Positions 38,243 to 48,321 of a DNA stretch of 64,000 nucleotides are shown one piece after another. The notes beneath the pieces were generated by a model. That model was not told the DNA's origin, did not search any database, and worked only from the letters and a program-made list of their open reading frames with translations. Position numbers and translations under genes: made by a program. The stretch spans positions 1 to 64,000 of the forward strand of contig NZ_JANUCS010000004.1 of the NCBI RefSeq assembly GCF_024808815.1. Direction: 5' to 3'. Position 1 is the stretch's first letter. Every line of letters begins with the position of its first letter. Origin of the DNA: Methanosalsum natronophilum (GTDB taxonomy: Archaea > Halobacteriota > Methanosarcinia > Methanosarcinales > Methanosarcinaceae).

Positions 38243-41200
38243 ATGAAAAAAAGCAAGCAAAAACGGCTCTTAATTAAAATAAGTTTATTTTTAATTTTAA
38301 CTTTATTGTTCAGTTTTAGTACCGTGTCATATGGTAGTGAAGATGTTAGCGTAGATGACGAAGATACGATTATTCTTCATAACCAGATAATCCATACTAC
38401 TGATGATGGACCACAAGTATTTCATTCAGAACCCCTAGCAATGGACCAAGACGAGGATAAGGATATTGATGCCTTCAAATACTATATAGTACAATTCAAG
38501 GGCCCAATCCATTCTGAATATAAATCCAAGGTTGAGGCACAGGGTGCACAAGTCCATGGATATCTTCCAAATAATGCTTTTATTATTGGAATGAACGAGT
38601 CTGTTAAACAGAAGATTGAAGGTAAGGACATAATTAATTGGATTGGAGAATATTTACCTGAATATAAAATATCTTCAGAACTGTTGTACTATACCAGTTC
38701 TAATAATGATGAAAATGAATTGATAGTTGATATTACAGTTTTCGATTCAAAAACAATCTCTGAAACTGTAGATGAATTAAATGAACTTGGAGTTACAGTA
38801 CTCAGTTACAATGGATACAAAATAAGAGCCATTCCTTCTAATATTAACTTATTGAACATTGCTGATATTGATAATGTGGAATGGATAGAAAAAAAGCATG
38901 AACTTATACTGTTTAATGACGTAGCTGCAAATATTTCAAAGATCGATATTGTCAGGTCTAATTTTAACTTGACAGGTGAAGGTCAGATTGTAGCAGTTGC
39001 AGATACTGGCCTTGATACCGGAAATATTGAGAATTTGCATGCCGATTTCTTTGGAAGGGTCATTGGACTCACTACTGTTAAAGCTGAATCAGTTGCAGAC
39101 GATCCTGCATTAGGTCATGGTACTCATGTAGCTGGTACAGTTTTGGGTGATGGTAATCTTTCTGATGGTAAGTATCAGGGAATGGCACCGGGCTCTAAAC
39201 TTTTCTTCCAGGCAATTGGAGATGAATATGGTGATATAACTGTCCCTTTTTATTTGTATTCTTTATTTGAGGAACCTTATGGTGAGGGTGCACGAATACA
39301 TAGTAATAGTTGGGGTTTTCTTAATACTAAAGGAATTTATACTAGCCACTCCAAACAAGTTGATGAATTTATGTGGGACCACCCTGAGATGCTTATTGTG
39401 TTCTCAGCAGGGAATAAAGGACCTGGGCCCCAAACTATAGGCGCTCCGGGTACTGCTAAGAATGTGCTCACAGTTGGTGCATCCCAAAGTTCTAAGAATT
39501 CAGGTGACCCTTCCTCACTCGCGTCTTTTAGTAGCCGTGGACCTATTGTAGATGGTAGGATAAAACCTGATATTGTTGCACCAGGTACTTCTATATTATC
39601 AACAAGGTCAAGTGTAGCTCAAAGTGATATGTGGGGTTCATATGAAAACTCGAATTATACTTATGCAGGTGGTACTAGTATGTCTGCACCGGTAGTAGCA
39701 GGTTCTGCAGCTATTACAAGACAATATTACAATGATACATTAGATCATTCAAATCCAAGTGCTGCACTTATCAAGGCTACTCTTATCAATGGAGCTTATA
39801 CATTACCTGAATACGATAGGTATGAACAGGGCTGGGGTCGGCTTGACCTGCACACCTCATTATCAGATTTTGAATACTTTGATAGTTATTCGAACTCTGT
39901 TAATTTGAGTACAGGTGATTCATGGAATGTGACGTATACTATACCAGATAAAACACATTTCCTAAATGCGACCTTGGTATGGACAGATTATCCACGGACA
40001 GATTCCGCGGGTAAGGATTTGGTCAATGACCTTGACCTAAAATTAGTATGTCCCCAAGGAAACACTTACTTGGGAAATGATTTCGATAATTCTGGGAATA
40101 TTGATACTGTTAATAATGTTGAACAGGTTATCTTTGAACCTTGTGTTGGTGGTAGTTATAAGATCTATGTTAATGCAAGCAATGTTCCTGAAGGTCCTCA
40201 GAACTTTGCTTTAGTGATGAGTGCGAAAGAAAGGGAAAAACCTTCGGTTGTTATGGATTATTCTCCTGATAGACCAGTGAACTCTTCAGAGGAATTAAAC
40301 ATTACAGCAAACTTTGATCATTATATGGAATCACCAGTGAACATCACTATTGAACTTGATGATTATTTAGATGTCAACAACCAGACAATGAGTGGTAGTG
40401 GGAATACATGGCATTATGATTATAAGGTTAATTCGACATTCAATGGTACAGCTAATGTATCCATAGCTGGTCAAGATAATTTTGGTCTTAAGAATAAACC
40501 TGCTATAAATGCTCAGTTCATAATAGATTCTGAACAGCCTAAGATTGAATTGAATGCACCCTTAGTAGAGAACATAAAAGGGCCAGGTATCATTTTCGAG
40601 TTTAATGTAACTGATAATCTTGATGAGGATGTAGAATGGATATTGTTCATTAACGAGACCAAACATCTCACAGGTACCGGAACTGGTGATATTCAGAAAG
40701 GTGTGACTGACCTGGATACAGGGAACTATGAATGGAATGTGGTTGTAGTGGATCATGCTAAGAACAGGAATGTAAGCAATTCTCACCACTTCTATTTTGA
40801 GAAAGATCCTTTAACATGTTCATTTACAGTAAATAAGACAAGAGGTATTGCTCCACTAACAGTTGAATTCAATGATACCTCAAATCATTCAATAGCTAAT
40901 GAATGGGATTTTGATGACGGTACGATCTTGAAGAATGAAACTAAGTTAAATCACACATTCACAAAACCAGGAAAATATCAAGTAAAACTCACAGTCTTTG
41001 ATGCATTCAATAACATAGAACAAAAATCTCTGTACATACATGCAGAATACGGGTCAGCTAAAAAACTTTCAAGCATATCACCAAATCAATCTTATACCAA
41101 TACTAGTATGTTTAAAGGATCACCCGATTCTAAACGCTTGATCGAGAGTACAGGCATTGATGGTTTTGGATATAAGTTCAGGTCAAGTGAAAATAAAACA

Positions 41201-42313
41201 ATACAAGTAAATATCACAACACTTATCTCGACAACAACTGAGCTTGAAAATGATATTTCTGAGTTGGGTGCAGGTGTATTACCAAACTTTTACTATAATA
41301 TCAGTGTTGATGATAATGAGTGGTATGATAATGTATCAAATGTTGAACTGATTGTATATTATAATAGTACAAAGACTGGTAATCTGGATATTGATGAGAG
41401 TACACTGAAATTGTATAGGTACACAAACAATACCTGGACTGAATTGGATCACACTAAAATAACTCAACTAGACGATGATCTTGGAACTGTACTATATTCA
41501 TCCGGTATAAACACGTCAGGTTCTTACGTTTGGGCTAATCTCAGTCATTTCTCAACTTATGGTATAAAAGGTGAACTAAAACCAGAAGATGAAGATGATG
41601 AAGATGATAATGGCTCTCAAGATACATCCACAGGGGGTAGTAGTGGTGGTGGTGGTGGTGGCGGTGCTGGTAGTTCACGAGAACATTATGAGAATATTGA
41701 TCTTGTTGAGGTTATCTCTAGGTCAATAACCTCCGGGGTACCTGCAGAATATACATTCGGGGAAGCCAGATTACCCTTAACTAAAATAAGATTTGATCCG
41801 TTACAGAACTTAGGATCACTTGAGGTCAGGGTAGAAATGTTACATGAGCGTTCACAGTTTGTTGATAGCGATCCTGAAGGAACTGTTTATAAATATTTGA
41901 ATGTATGGATTAATAGGCCAGGTTTTACTCAAGGTCAACATTTTGAGAATGCATTATTAGAGTTTAGAGTACCTAACACGTGGTTAGATGAACATGGTAT
42001 TCATGAAAATGAAGTAAATATGTATCGATTTGTTAATGGTGAGTGGCAAGTTCTACCTACAAACGTTGAGAGTTCTGATAATGATTGGCATTATTATATT
42101 TCTGAAACGCCAGGATTCTCACAGTTTGCAATAACTGGTATTCAGCCAGAACAGATCAGTGATGATGATAAATTAGATGATATTGATGCTAAGCATGACA
42201 CAATAGATGAAGAAAATGAACAAGTTGAAGAAGAAATACCAGGATTTGGTTTGATAGTAGCTATACTTATATTGTTCATAACAGCTTTATTAATAAAAAA
42301 GGGTAGATTATAA
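38243..42313 (+). CDS. Cell-surface subtilisin-like serine protease (S8) with PKD and PGF-pre-PGF domains
   Basis: A signal peptide (ISLFLILTLLFSFSTVSYG) precedes an inhibitor-like propeptide and an S8 catalytic domain with Asp254 (VADTGLDTG), His292 (GHGTHVAG) and Ser479 (GGTSMSAPVVAG); SNSWG carries the oxyanion Asn. After it come a P-domain-like beta sandwich, Ig-like modules, a PKD domain (GIAPLTVEFNDT ... EWDFDDG), a Gly-rich hinge (GGSSGGGGGGG), a PGF-pre-PGF domain (SETPGFSQFAITG) and the C-terminal EIPGFGLIVAILILFITALL anchor. 1356 residues. It is a secreted, archaeosortase-processed protease, probably for peptide turnover or envelope maturation. No partner gene is linked. Confidence 0.92.
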   Translation: MKKSKQKRLLIKISLFLILTLLFSFSTVSYGSEDVSVDDEDTIILHNQIIHTTDDGPQVFHSEPLAMDQDEDKDIDAFKYYIVQFKGPIHSEYKSKVEAQGAQVHGYLPNNAFIIGMNESVKQKIEGKDIINWIGEYLPEYKISSELLYYTSSNNDENELIVDITVFDSKTISETVDELNELGVTVLSYNGYKIRAIPSNINLLNIADIDNVEWIEKKHELILFNDVAANISKIDIVRSNFNLTGEGQIVAVADTGLDTGNIENLHADFFGRVIGLTTVKAESVADDPALGHGTHVAGTVLGDGNLSDGKYQGMAPGSKLFFQAIGDEYGDITVPFYLYSLFEEPYGEGARIHSNSWGFLNTKGIYTSHSKQVDEFMWDHPEMLIVFSAGNKGPGPQTIGAPGTAKNVLTVGASQSSKNSGDPSSLASFSSRGPIVDGRIKPDIVAPGTSILSTRSSVAQSDMWGSYENSNYTYAGGTSMSAPVVAGSAAITRQYYNDTLDHSNPSAALIKATLINGAYTLPEYDRYEQGWGRLDLHTSLSDFEYFDSYSNSVNLSTGDSWNVTYTIPDKTHFLNATLVWTDYPRTDSAGKDLVNDLDLKLVCPQGNTYLGNDFDNSGNIDTVNNVEQVIFEPCVGGSYKIYVNASNVPEGPQNFALVMSAKEREKPSVVMDYSPDRPVNSSEELNITANFDHYMESPVNITIELDDYLDVNNQTMSGSGNTWHYDYKVNSTFNGTANVSIAGQDNFGLKNKPAINAQFIIDSEQPKIELNAPLVENIKGPGIIFEFNVTDNLDEDVEWILFINETKHLTGTGTGDIQKGVTDLDTGNYEWNVVVVDHAKNRNVSNSHHFYFEKDPLTCSFTVNKTRGIAPLTVEFNDTSNHSIANEWDFDDGTILKNETKLNHTFTKPGKYQVKLTVFDAFNNIEQKSLYIHAEYGSAKKLSSISPNQSYTNTSMFKGSPDSKRLIESTGIDGFGYKFRSSENKTIQVNITTLISTTTELENDISELGAGVLPNFYYNISVDDNEWYDNVSNVELIVYYNSTKTGNLDIDESTLKLYRYTNNTWTELDHTKITQLDDDLGTVLYSSGINTSGSYVWANLSHFSTYGIKGELKPEDEDDEDDNGSQDTSTGGSSGGGGGGGAGSSREHYENIDLVEVISRSITSGVPAEYTFGEARLPLTKIRFDPLQNLGSLEVRVEMLHERSQFVDSDPEGTVYKYLNVWINRPGFTQGQHFENALLEFRVPNTWLDEHGIHENEVNMYRFVNGEWQVLPTNVESSDNDWHYYISETPGFSQFAITGIQPEQISDDDKLDDIDAKHDTIDEENEQVEEEIPGFGLIVAILILFITALLIKKGRL

Positions 42314-42406
42314 TCAGTTTAAGAATCTATAAATTTCATAAAACTTGAGAGTGTGACAGAAAAAAAGTTAACCTACAGTATACAATAAAATATCTCATCC
42401 CAAATC

Positions 42407-44383
42407 TTAGGTTGGAATTAGTATTTTATAACAAGTACCGTGAGATGTATCGATATCAATTTTCCCTGATAATTGGGTTACTAACAGATCAATTATCTTA
42501 AATCCAAGTGAATCAAGAGTTTCAATATCAAGATTAGCTGGTATTCCGGGCCCATTATCTCTCACGATCAATTGATAGTTATCATTTATTGTTTTAAACT
42601 TAACTGTAAGTTTACAATCATCTCTGCCAGTAAAAGCATGTTTAAATGAATTTGTCACTATTTCATTGATAATAAGACCAAGTGGAATTGTATAGTCCAT
42701 GTTCAAATAGATCTCATCAGAATCAAGGTTTAGTTCAATATCCTTTTCTTCGTTGTTATAATGTCTTAGTACCGAATTAACTATATCATGTATATATTTT
42801 GATATCTCAACACTTGCAAGGTCTTGTGCACCATATAATTGTTCATGAGCTATTGACATAGAACGTATCCGTGTCTGACTGTCTTTGAATGCATTGAGCA
42901 CTCGCTCATCATCAAATGATCTGGCTTGCATGTTAAGTAGACTATTGATCACCTGTAAATTATTCTTAACACGGTGATGAACCTCTTGAACAATCAAATG
43001 TTTCTTTTCTAACTCTCGCACTTTATTCTCAAATTCAATTGACTTTATTTGTTCAGTAATATCTCGGGCAAGTACCATCATGTAAGGTTCATTATCAATC
43101 TTGATTTTCCGTACATTTATTTCAACTGGAAACGTATTTCCTGAAGCTGTACGATGTGTTGATGTGAATGTTTGCAACTTCCCATATTCCCACGTATTCC
43201 ACATGGAAACTACTTCTTCGAAACTAAAATTTGCATCAATATCCATCACATTCATTTGTAACAATTCGTCTTTAGAATATCCCGTATTTTCAACAGATGC
43301 ACGATTTACCTCAATAAAATTACCTGACATGTCATGTAAATATAACATTTCAACGGACTGTTCAACTAAAGAACGGTACTTATTCTCTCGTTTCTGTAAT
43401 CTTTTCTCATATTCTTTTTGAGCAGTTACGTCAATATGTGTCCCAAGAACGATTTTATTTTCATTGAGATCATTATTGTTATTGTCGATATTTGCCACAT
43501 TATCAATAGCACTTCCACGTGACCATACCCAGACAGTTGATCCGTTCTTATGTTTCATCCTGAAATAATTTTCATATATTCCAACCATGCCTCCATCAAT
43601 AAACTCCTGAAATTTAGATGAAGCTTCTGCACGGTCTTCTGGATGAATAAGGTTTATCCAAGTTTGATTTAAATTATTTTCAGTAAAATGACTAAATTCA
43701 TTGATATCGTATCCTAACATGGAAAAATATTCGGGACTACAAAGAAGATACTCATTTTCTGGATAATAATGCCAGACACCAGTATTAGAGATAGTGGATA
43801 GAATACGAAATCGTTCATTTTCTTCTTTGATCCTATTGTGCATCATTTTAGTTTCAGTAATATCGCTGGCAATACCTATAAAGTAAGAAACATTCTTTTT
43901 GTCATCATAATAGGCTGAACCCGTTGAAGTATGCCAATACCAATTCCCGTCCTTATGTTGTACTCGATATTCGGGCTTAGGTTCAGATTTTTTACCATCA
44001 GCTATCTCTTTTAAATATTCAAAACAAACAGGTACATCTTCAGTATGAACAAATTCAGCGAATGGATGACCAATGACTTCATCGGTTTCATGTCCCAATA
44101 ACTGGGTCCACTGTGGAGAAACGTACGTGAAAATGCCAGTAGGAGATAATGTATATATGATATCACTAGATTCTTCTACTAATATACGATATATATGTTC
44201 ACTTTCTTTCAAGTCTCTATATTCTTTTTCTCCTTCATAGTTTGATATGAATTCGGATAAAGCTAGGTTTAAAATAGTAGATAGTGAACTAAACTTACCT
44301 TGTGAAACCATATCATCGATTTTTTTCTTGAGATATGGATCGACATTAGAGGTCATGACAGGTTCATTGTTCTCATTTGACAT
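42407..44383 (-). CDS. PAS-domain histidine kinase with ribbon-helix-helix-like N-terminus
   Basis: The N-terminal 50 residues (VDPYLKKKIDDMVSQGKFSS, then LSTILNLALSEFISNY) resemble a ribbon-helix-helix DNA-binding domain. Three PAS/PAC units follow (around 65-180, 185-320 and 330-450). A HisKA_2-type dimerisation helix carries the phospho-acceptor His in QEVHHRVKNNLQVINSLLNM, and the HATPase has NEIVTNSFKHAF and DNGPGIP. 658 residues, no membrane helix, so it is cytosolic. No response regulator is adjacent. If the RHH part binds DNA, signal sensing could act directly on transcription. It is divergent from the unknown gene at 44497. Confidence 0.85.
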   Translation of the reverse strand: MSNENNEPVMTSNVDPYLKKKIDDMVSQGKFSSLSTILNLALSEFISNYEGEKEYRDLKESEHIYRILVEESSDIIYTLSPTGIFTYVSPQWTQLLGHETDEVIGHPFAEFVHTEDVPVCFEYLKEIADGKKSEPKPEYRVQHKDGNWYWHTSTGSAYYDDKKNVSYFIGIASDITETKMMHNRIKEENERFRILSTISNTGVWHYYPENEYLLCSPEYFSMLGYDINEFSHFTENNLNQTWINLIHPEDRAEASSKFQEFIDGGMVGIYENYFRMKHKNGSTVWVWSRGSAIDNVANIDNNNNDLNENKIVLGTHIDVTAQKEYEKRLQKRENKYRSLVEQSVEMLYLHDMSGNFIEVNRASVENTGYSKDELLQMNVMDIDANFSFEEVVSMWNTWEYGKLQTFTSTHRTASGNTFPVEINVRKIKIDNEPYMMVLARDITEQIKSIEFENKVRELEKKHLIVQEVHHRVKNNLQVINSLLNMQARSFDDERVLNAFKDSQTRIRSMSIAHEQLYGAQDLASVEISKYIHDIVNSVLRHYNNEEKDIELNLDSDEIYLNMDYTIPLGLIINEIVTNSFKHAFTGRDDCKLTVKFKTINDNYQLIVRDNGPGIPANLDIETLDSLGFKIIDLLVTQLSGKIDIDTSHGTCYKILIPT

Positions 44384-44496
44384 ATAAAGTTAAATTTGAT
44401 CGAAGGTGTATAAATATGTACCTTAAACTATAATATTTATTTTTTCTAAATACAAAATAGGAACTTTAAATTAACTGTAAACCAAATATAATATTG

Positions 44497-45030
44497 ATGG
44501 TAGATCACATAAACGACAGTTCAACAAATAAAACTGAATGCTTTAGGGATGGGAGAAAAGTAACGTTTGGGCAATTACAACAAATATTCATAACAAACCC
44601 TGAATTATCTTTAATTGAATGCAGATTCTCTAAACCCTTTATAGTGCATGGATATAAGGCACATGGGTTTGGGTTATTCGAATATGTTGAAGAACCTGCA
44701 GAAGAAGTGGGGGTTATAGATAAAAATTCATCGCTGAAATATTATGGGAATATGACTGGCAATCTCCTAGTTAATGCACAGGTAGATAAAAATGAACAAT
44801 ATGTTTCAGGACTCTATATAGTTATAGAAAATGAACAAAAAGTATACCTATTATTTAAGAACAATGTGCCAAATTCTCTGATAGAAGTGTTCAATGATAA
44901 TGATATCAAGTTAGTTGAATTTTCATTTCGAGATCCTAGACAGAAAAAGCTGATTAATCTGTATAATAAGGAAAAAGGTATCGATTATTTGGATATATTG
45001 ATATCAGATTCAAGACTAGCTTTTAAGTGA
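44497..45030 (+). CDS. Unknown conserved-looking protein divergent from the kinase
   Basis: I use ATG at 44497 (a TTG one codon earlier is also possible). The 177-residue soluble protein has no motif I recognise: KVTFGQLQQIFITNPELSLI, RFSKPFIVHGYKAHGFGLFE, YVSGLYIVIENEQKVYLLFK. The beta-rich pattern suggests a small globular domain. It is transcribed away from the RHH-PAS kinase and shares its promoter region, so it may be controlled by or cooperate with that kinase. No signal peptide. Confidence 0.6.
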   Translation: MVDHINDSSTNKTECFRDGRKVTFGQLQQIFITNPELSLIECRFSKPFIVHGYKAHGFGLFEYVEEPAEEVGVIDKNSSLKYYGNMTGNLLVNAQVDKNEQYVSGLYIVIENEQKVYLLFKNNVPNSLIEVFNDNDIKLVEFSFRDPRQKKLINLYNKEKGIDYLDILISDSRLAFK

Positions 45031-45376
45031 TAGAGATATTTCCTAAAACGATAAACTATCCTTAATTTTTTTTAGAATAATTTATCTCAAATTTAAATTA
45101 GTCCAGAATCATATTCAGGTTAATTAATTAATAATTTTATAGCCACTGATACTAATTTTTCAGAGAATCAAAAGCTGTATATGGAAATTAATAGAATTAT
45201 AATCGATCAAAGTTAATTTTATTCTATATTATAAGTTATTAATATAATTGGAAATTCATTAAACCTGAAAAAGTCAATCTAGGTGATATATGCATAAGTA
45301 TATATCTGTAAAAGTCTTATTATCTACTTGTACAAATATTAATGACGAGGGTTATTTTACTCTGGGAGTATATATT
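45031..45376. other. Long promoter/5' region upstream of the S-layer gene
   Basis: An AT-rich region of about 345 bp precedes the S-layer protein. It holds several A/T boxes, for example TCTATATTATAAG near 45225. An in-frame ATG at 45290 would give 29 extra residues but is not the likely start. Long, AT-rich leaders are common for highly expressed envelope genes. No gene seen. Confidence 0.4.
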
Positions 45377-47992
45377 ATGATAAAAAATAATTTGATTAGG
45401 TTAGCTGCTGTATTAGCACTGATAGGATTTTTGTGCGGGACTGCAGTAGCTTCAAGCGTATATGATACAGGTAACAGGATTTGGGATGCAGGCGAGAATC
45501 TCTCTTTGACCTACACATGGACTCCTGAAAGTTTTTCAGGATTCTATTATGACCTCGATTCAGGTGAAGGTTCTGAGAACCTTACAATAAAACTTGATAG
45601 TGACAGTGATAGGTCAATTGGTGCTGGGGATATTGAGTATGTAACAAGACCGATATCCACATCATTTGAATATAATGATTGGGGTTCATACCATGTTATT
45701 GGTTTTATGGCAGAACGATATTTTGCGGGGTATACTGCAGATTCTAATTTTGCTGACAGTGAGATCAGTATGATGGCTGATGGACAATTAGCTAAAGTGC
45801 TAATTGATACCAATGATAGGAAATCCTATTTTCCCGGTTCATCAATTACATTGAATGAAGGATATGTTTTAACTATTGTGGAGATCGATCTTGCAGGTAA
45901 TAATGTTCTATTATCTTTGAAGAAAGATGGTGTTCAAGTAGATCAAGCAATAGTAGCTGCAGGAAGTACTTACGTATATGAAACTGATATTGGCAGCACT
46001 GATGATGTTCCTATGATAGCGGTCAATATCCAGCAAGTGTTCAGGGGTACTAAGACAGATGCAGTGTTTGTTGATGGTATATTCCAGATATCTGAGGATT
46101 ATGTAAGTATCGAAACTGGTGATAGGTTTGGTCGTATGGAGATCAAGTCGGTTACTGAGGATGAGATCTTAATGGAAAACCGTGCTACGGTCTCCTTTAG
46201 TCGTGGTAGTACTATCAATCTAATGGGTCAGCTCAATATTGGTGTTGCAGATGATACAATTCTCAGATTTGCACCTTTTGTTGATATGAGCCAACCTGGT
46301 ACTTATGAACTAAGAGGTACGGTTACAGATCAGCCATCTGTTTGGACACCATTCAACTTTGAAGGATTTTACTATAATCTAGATGAAGGTATTGGTACCG
46401 AATCACTTGAAGTGGAACATATATCTACTCGAACAATCCCCGATGAAAGATTGGTTTATACCAGTAGTGCAGAAGAGGTAAGTTTTGAGCGATCAGCTTG
46501 GGGTAAGTTTGAGGTTATAGGATTCATGGCTGAGAAATACTTTGCCGGATATCCTGCGAATGTTCTTACTGATACAAGAGTAAGTCTTCTTGATAATGGT
46601 CAACTTTCAAAGGTACTAATCGATGATGATACTAGAAGGTCAGTGTTCATAGGTTCCACGGTTGTGCTTGAGGATGGTTATTCTCTAAGAATCTCACAAA
46701 TTGATCTTGCAGGTAATAATGTACTTATATCACTTCGAAAAGATGGTACTCAGATAGAACAGGCAATAGTTTCTGCAGGAAGTACTTACGTATATGAAAC
46801 TGATATAGGAGGTACTGATGATGTGCCAGTGATCGCTGTTAGGTTCGATCAGGTGTTCAGGGGTACTGAATTGGATGCAGTTTTCATAGGTGGTGTGTTC
46901 CAGATATCTGAGGATTATGTTACAGTAGATGTTGGTGACAGATTTGGTAAAATGAGAGTTTCTTCCATATCGCCAGATGAGATCGTGCTAAAGAACGATG
47001 GGTCAATGAGACTTGCACCAGGTAGTACGGTCAGTATCATGGGCGATGTTAAATTTAGAGTAGCTGATGACTCTAATGATGTACGCTATTATCCATTTGT
47101 GGAAGTTGTTACATTACCAGGTGATACACTTGAAATAGATATACCTGAGATTCTTGCTGAAGGATCTTCTGTTGATATTGTAGTGAAATCTAGAGGAACA
47201 GCTGTCGAGGACGTTTCAATTTCATTTGCAGGTGAGGTAATAGGTAAGACGAATGAAGAAGGTCTTCTCAGATACACGCCACGTGAAACTGGGACAATCG
47301 AGGTAAAAGCTGAAAAAGCTGGATTTGTTAGTACTAGCAAGCCTGTACAAGTAGTCTCAGCTGATGATATGCAGTTTGCTGTAGCAATTGATGTAGAACC
47401 TGATGTGGTCTATGATGGTGATACTATCACTATAACAGTCACAACAGCAATCGATGGAGAACCAATGGAAGATGTTGAGGTATTCTATAGTGAAGTATCT
47501 ATAGGCAATACTGATGGTGATGGACAATTGTCCTTTACTGTAGAAGATCCTGGTGTACACAGAATATCAGTGGAACCTGAAGGATATCTTGAAGCACAGT
47601 ATAACTTAGAAGTACTTGAAAAAGATATGATGTTCGAACTATCTAACCTTGTAGTATCACCTCGTGAAGTTCAGCCGGATGAAACCGTGACTATCAATGT
47701 AGATGTAGAAAATATCGGAACCACAACACATGAAACTGAGATTGAATTATTGGTAAATGATGTGGTAGTAGATACTAAAACAGTTACGTTGAATCCAGGT
47801 GAGGTCAGAACACTGGAATTCACTCACTCCGAAGCTGATCCAGGTGAGTATACTGTACAAGTTGGCGAGGAAAACGTGATATTTACTGTAGAGGAACCTG
47901 AAAGACGTATACCATTTGTTGGAATAATAGGTTCAATAGCTGCCTTATTGGTTGCTGTAAAACTCCTTCGATGGAATAACCAAGAAAAATAA
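45377..47992 (+). CDS. Methanosarcina-type S-layer protein (tandem S-layer domains) with C-terminal anchor
   Basis: I choose ATG at 45377 after GGGAG; residues 1-24 are a signal peptide (LAAVLALIGFLCGTAVAS). Two homologous ~285-residue S-layer units (DUF1608 type) follow. Each has a FYY-x-LD head, an EKYFAGY or ERYFAGY segment, SKVLIDD/AKVLIDT, EDGY or NEGY and the repeated AGSTYVYETDIG. A carboxypeptidase-regulatory-like region (GVFQ ... EIPEILAEGSSVDIVVKS), a second such repeat, a CARDB-like domain (VVSPREVQPDETVTINVDVE) and an RRIPFVGIIGSIAALLVAVK anchor complete the 871 residues. It is the main candidate for the outer lattice of the cell. Confidence 0.93.
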   Translation: MIKNNLIRLAAVLALIGFLCGTAVASSVYDTGNRIWDAGENLSLTYTWTPESFSGFYYDLDSGEGSENLTIKLDSDSDRSIGAGDIEYVTRPISTSFEYNDWGSYHVIGFMAERYFAGYTADSNFADSEISMMADGQLAKVLIDTNDRKSYFPGSSITLNEGYVLTIVEIDLAGNNVLLSLKKDGVQVDQAIVAAGSTYVYETDIGSTDDVPMIAVNIQQVFRGTKTDAVFVDGIFQISEDYVSIETGDRFGRMEIKSVTEDEILMENRATVSFSRGSTINLMGQLNIGVADDTILRFAPFVDMSQPGTYELRGTVTDQPSVWTPFNFEGFYYNLDEGIGTESLEVEHISTRTIPDERLVYTSSAEEVSFERSAWGKFEVIGFMAEKYFAGYPANVLTDTRVSLLDNGQLSKVLIDDDTRRSVFIGSTVVLEDGYSLRISQIDLAGNNVLISLRKDGTQIEQAIVSAGSTYVYETDIGGTDDVPVIAVRFDQVFRGTELDAVFIGGVFQISEDYVTVDVGDRFGKMRVSSISPDEIVLKNDGSMRLAPGSTVSIMGDVKFRVADDSNDVRYYPFVEVVTLPGDTLEIDIPEILAEGSSVDIVVKSRGTAVEDVSISFAGEVIGKTNEEGLLRYTPRETGTIEVKAEKAGFVSTSKPVQVVSADDMQFAVAIDVEPDVVYDGDTITITVTTAIDGEPMEDVEVFYSEVSIGNTDGDGQLSFTVEDPGVHRISVEPEGYLEAQYNLEVLEKDMMFELSNLVVSPREVQPDETVTINVDVENIGTTTHETEIELLVNDVVVDTKTVTLNPGEVRTLEFTHSEADPGEYTVQVGEENVIFTVEEPERRIPFVGIIGSIAALLVAVKLLRWNNQEK

Positions 47993-48000
47993 GTTGTTAC

Positions 48001-48040
48001 ATTGCCATAACCTACAATAGGTCATGGCAATCTTTTTTTT
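48001..48040 (+). terminator. Terminator after the S-layer gene
   Basis: ATTGCCATAACCT pairs with AGGTCATGGCAAT (12 of 13 bp, 5-nt loop) and is followed by CTTTTTTTT. It begins 8 bp after the S-layer stop and should end that transcript. Confidence 0.8.
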
Positions 48041-48288
48041 ATTCATATTGTTCTTTTTGTTTTAGTTATGTTGTAAATACGCATTTTCAATGGAATATTA
48101 GGGATTTGCCTGACTAAAAGTTGAATATCTCATTTTCAAATAAAATAAAGTTAGTTACCATGTGAACTATTTTTCTTTAGATTGTAATTCAGTTTAGGAT
48201 ATGTATTAATATGTAAGAATATGTCCGTTTAGTACAATTTAAGTTTAATTATGTCCTAAAGAGGATAAAAAAACAGACAAGATGGGAA
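48041..48288. other. Intergenic region upstream of the coenzyme M operon
   Basis: About 250 bp of AT-rich sequence between the S-layer terminator and the operon promoter. No gene or repeat seen. Confidence 0.4.
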
Positions 48289-48297
48289 TATATATAA
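48289..48297 (+). promoter_or_regulatory. TATA box of the coenzyme M operon
   Basis: TATATATAA lies 25-33 bp upstream of the cysteate synthase ATG with no ribosome site between, so the transcript would start at or very near the ATG (leaderless). Confidence 0.6.
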
Positions 48298-48321
48298 ACC
48301 TTAGTTTTTCTTTCAATTATC

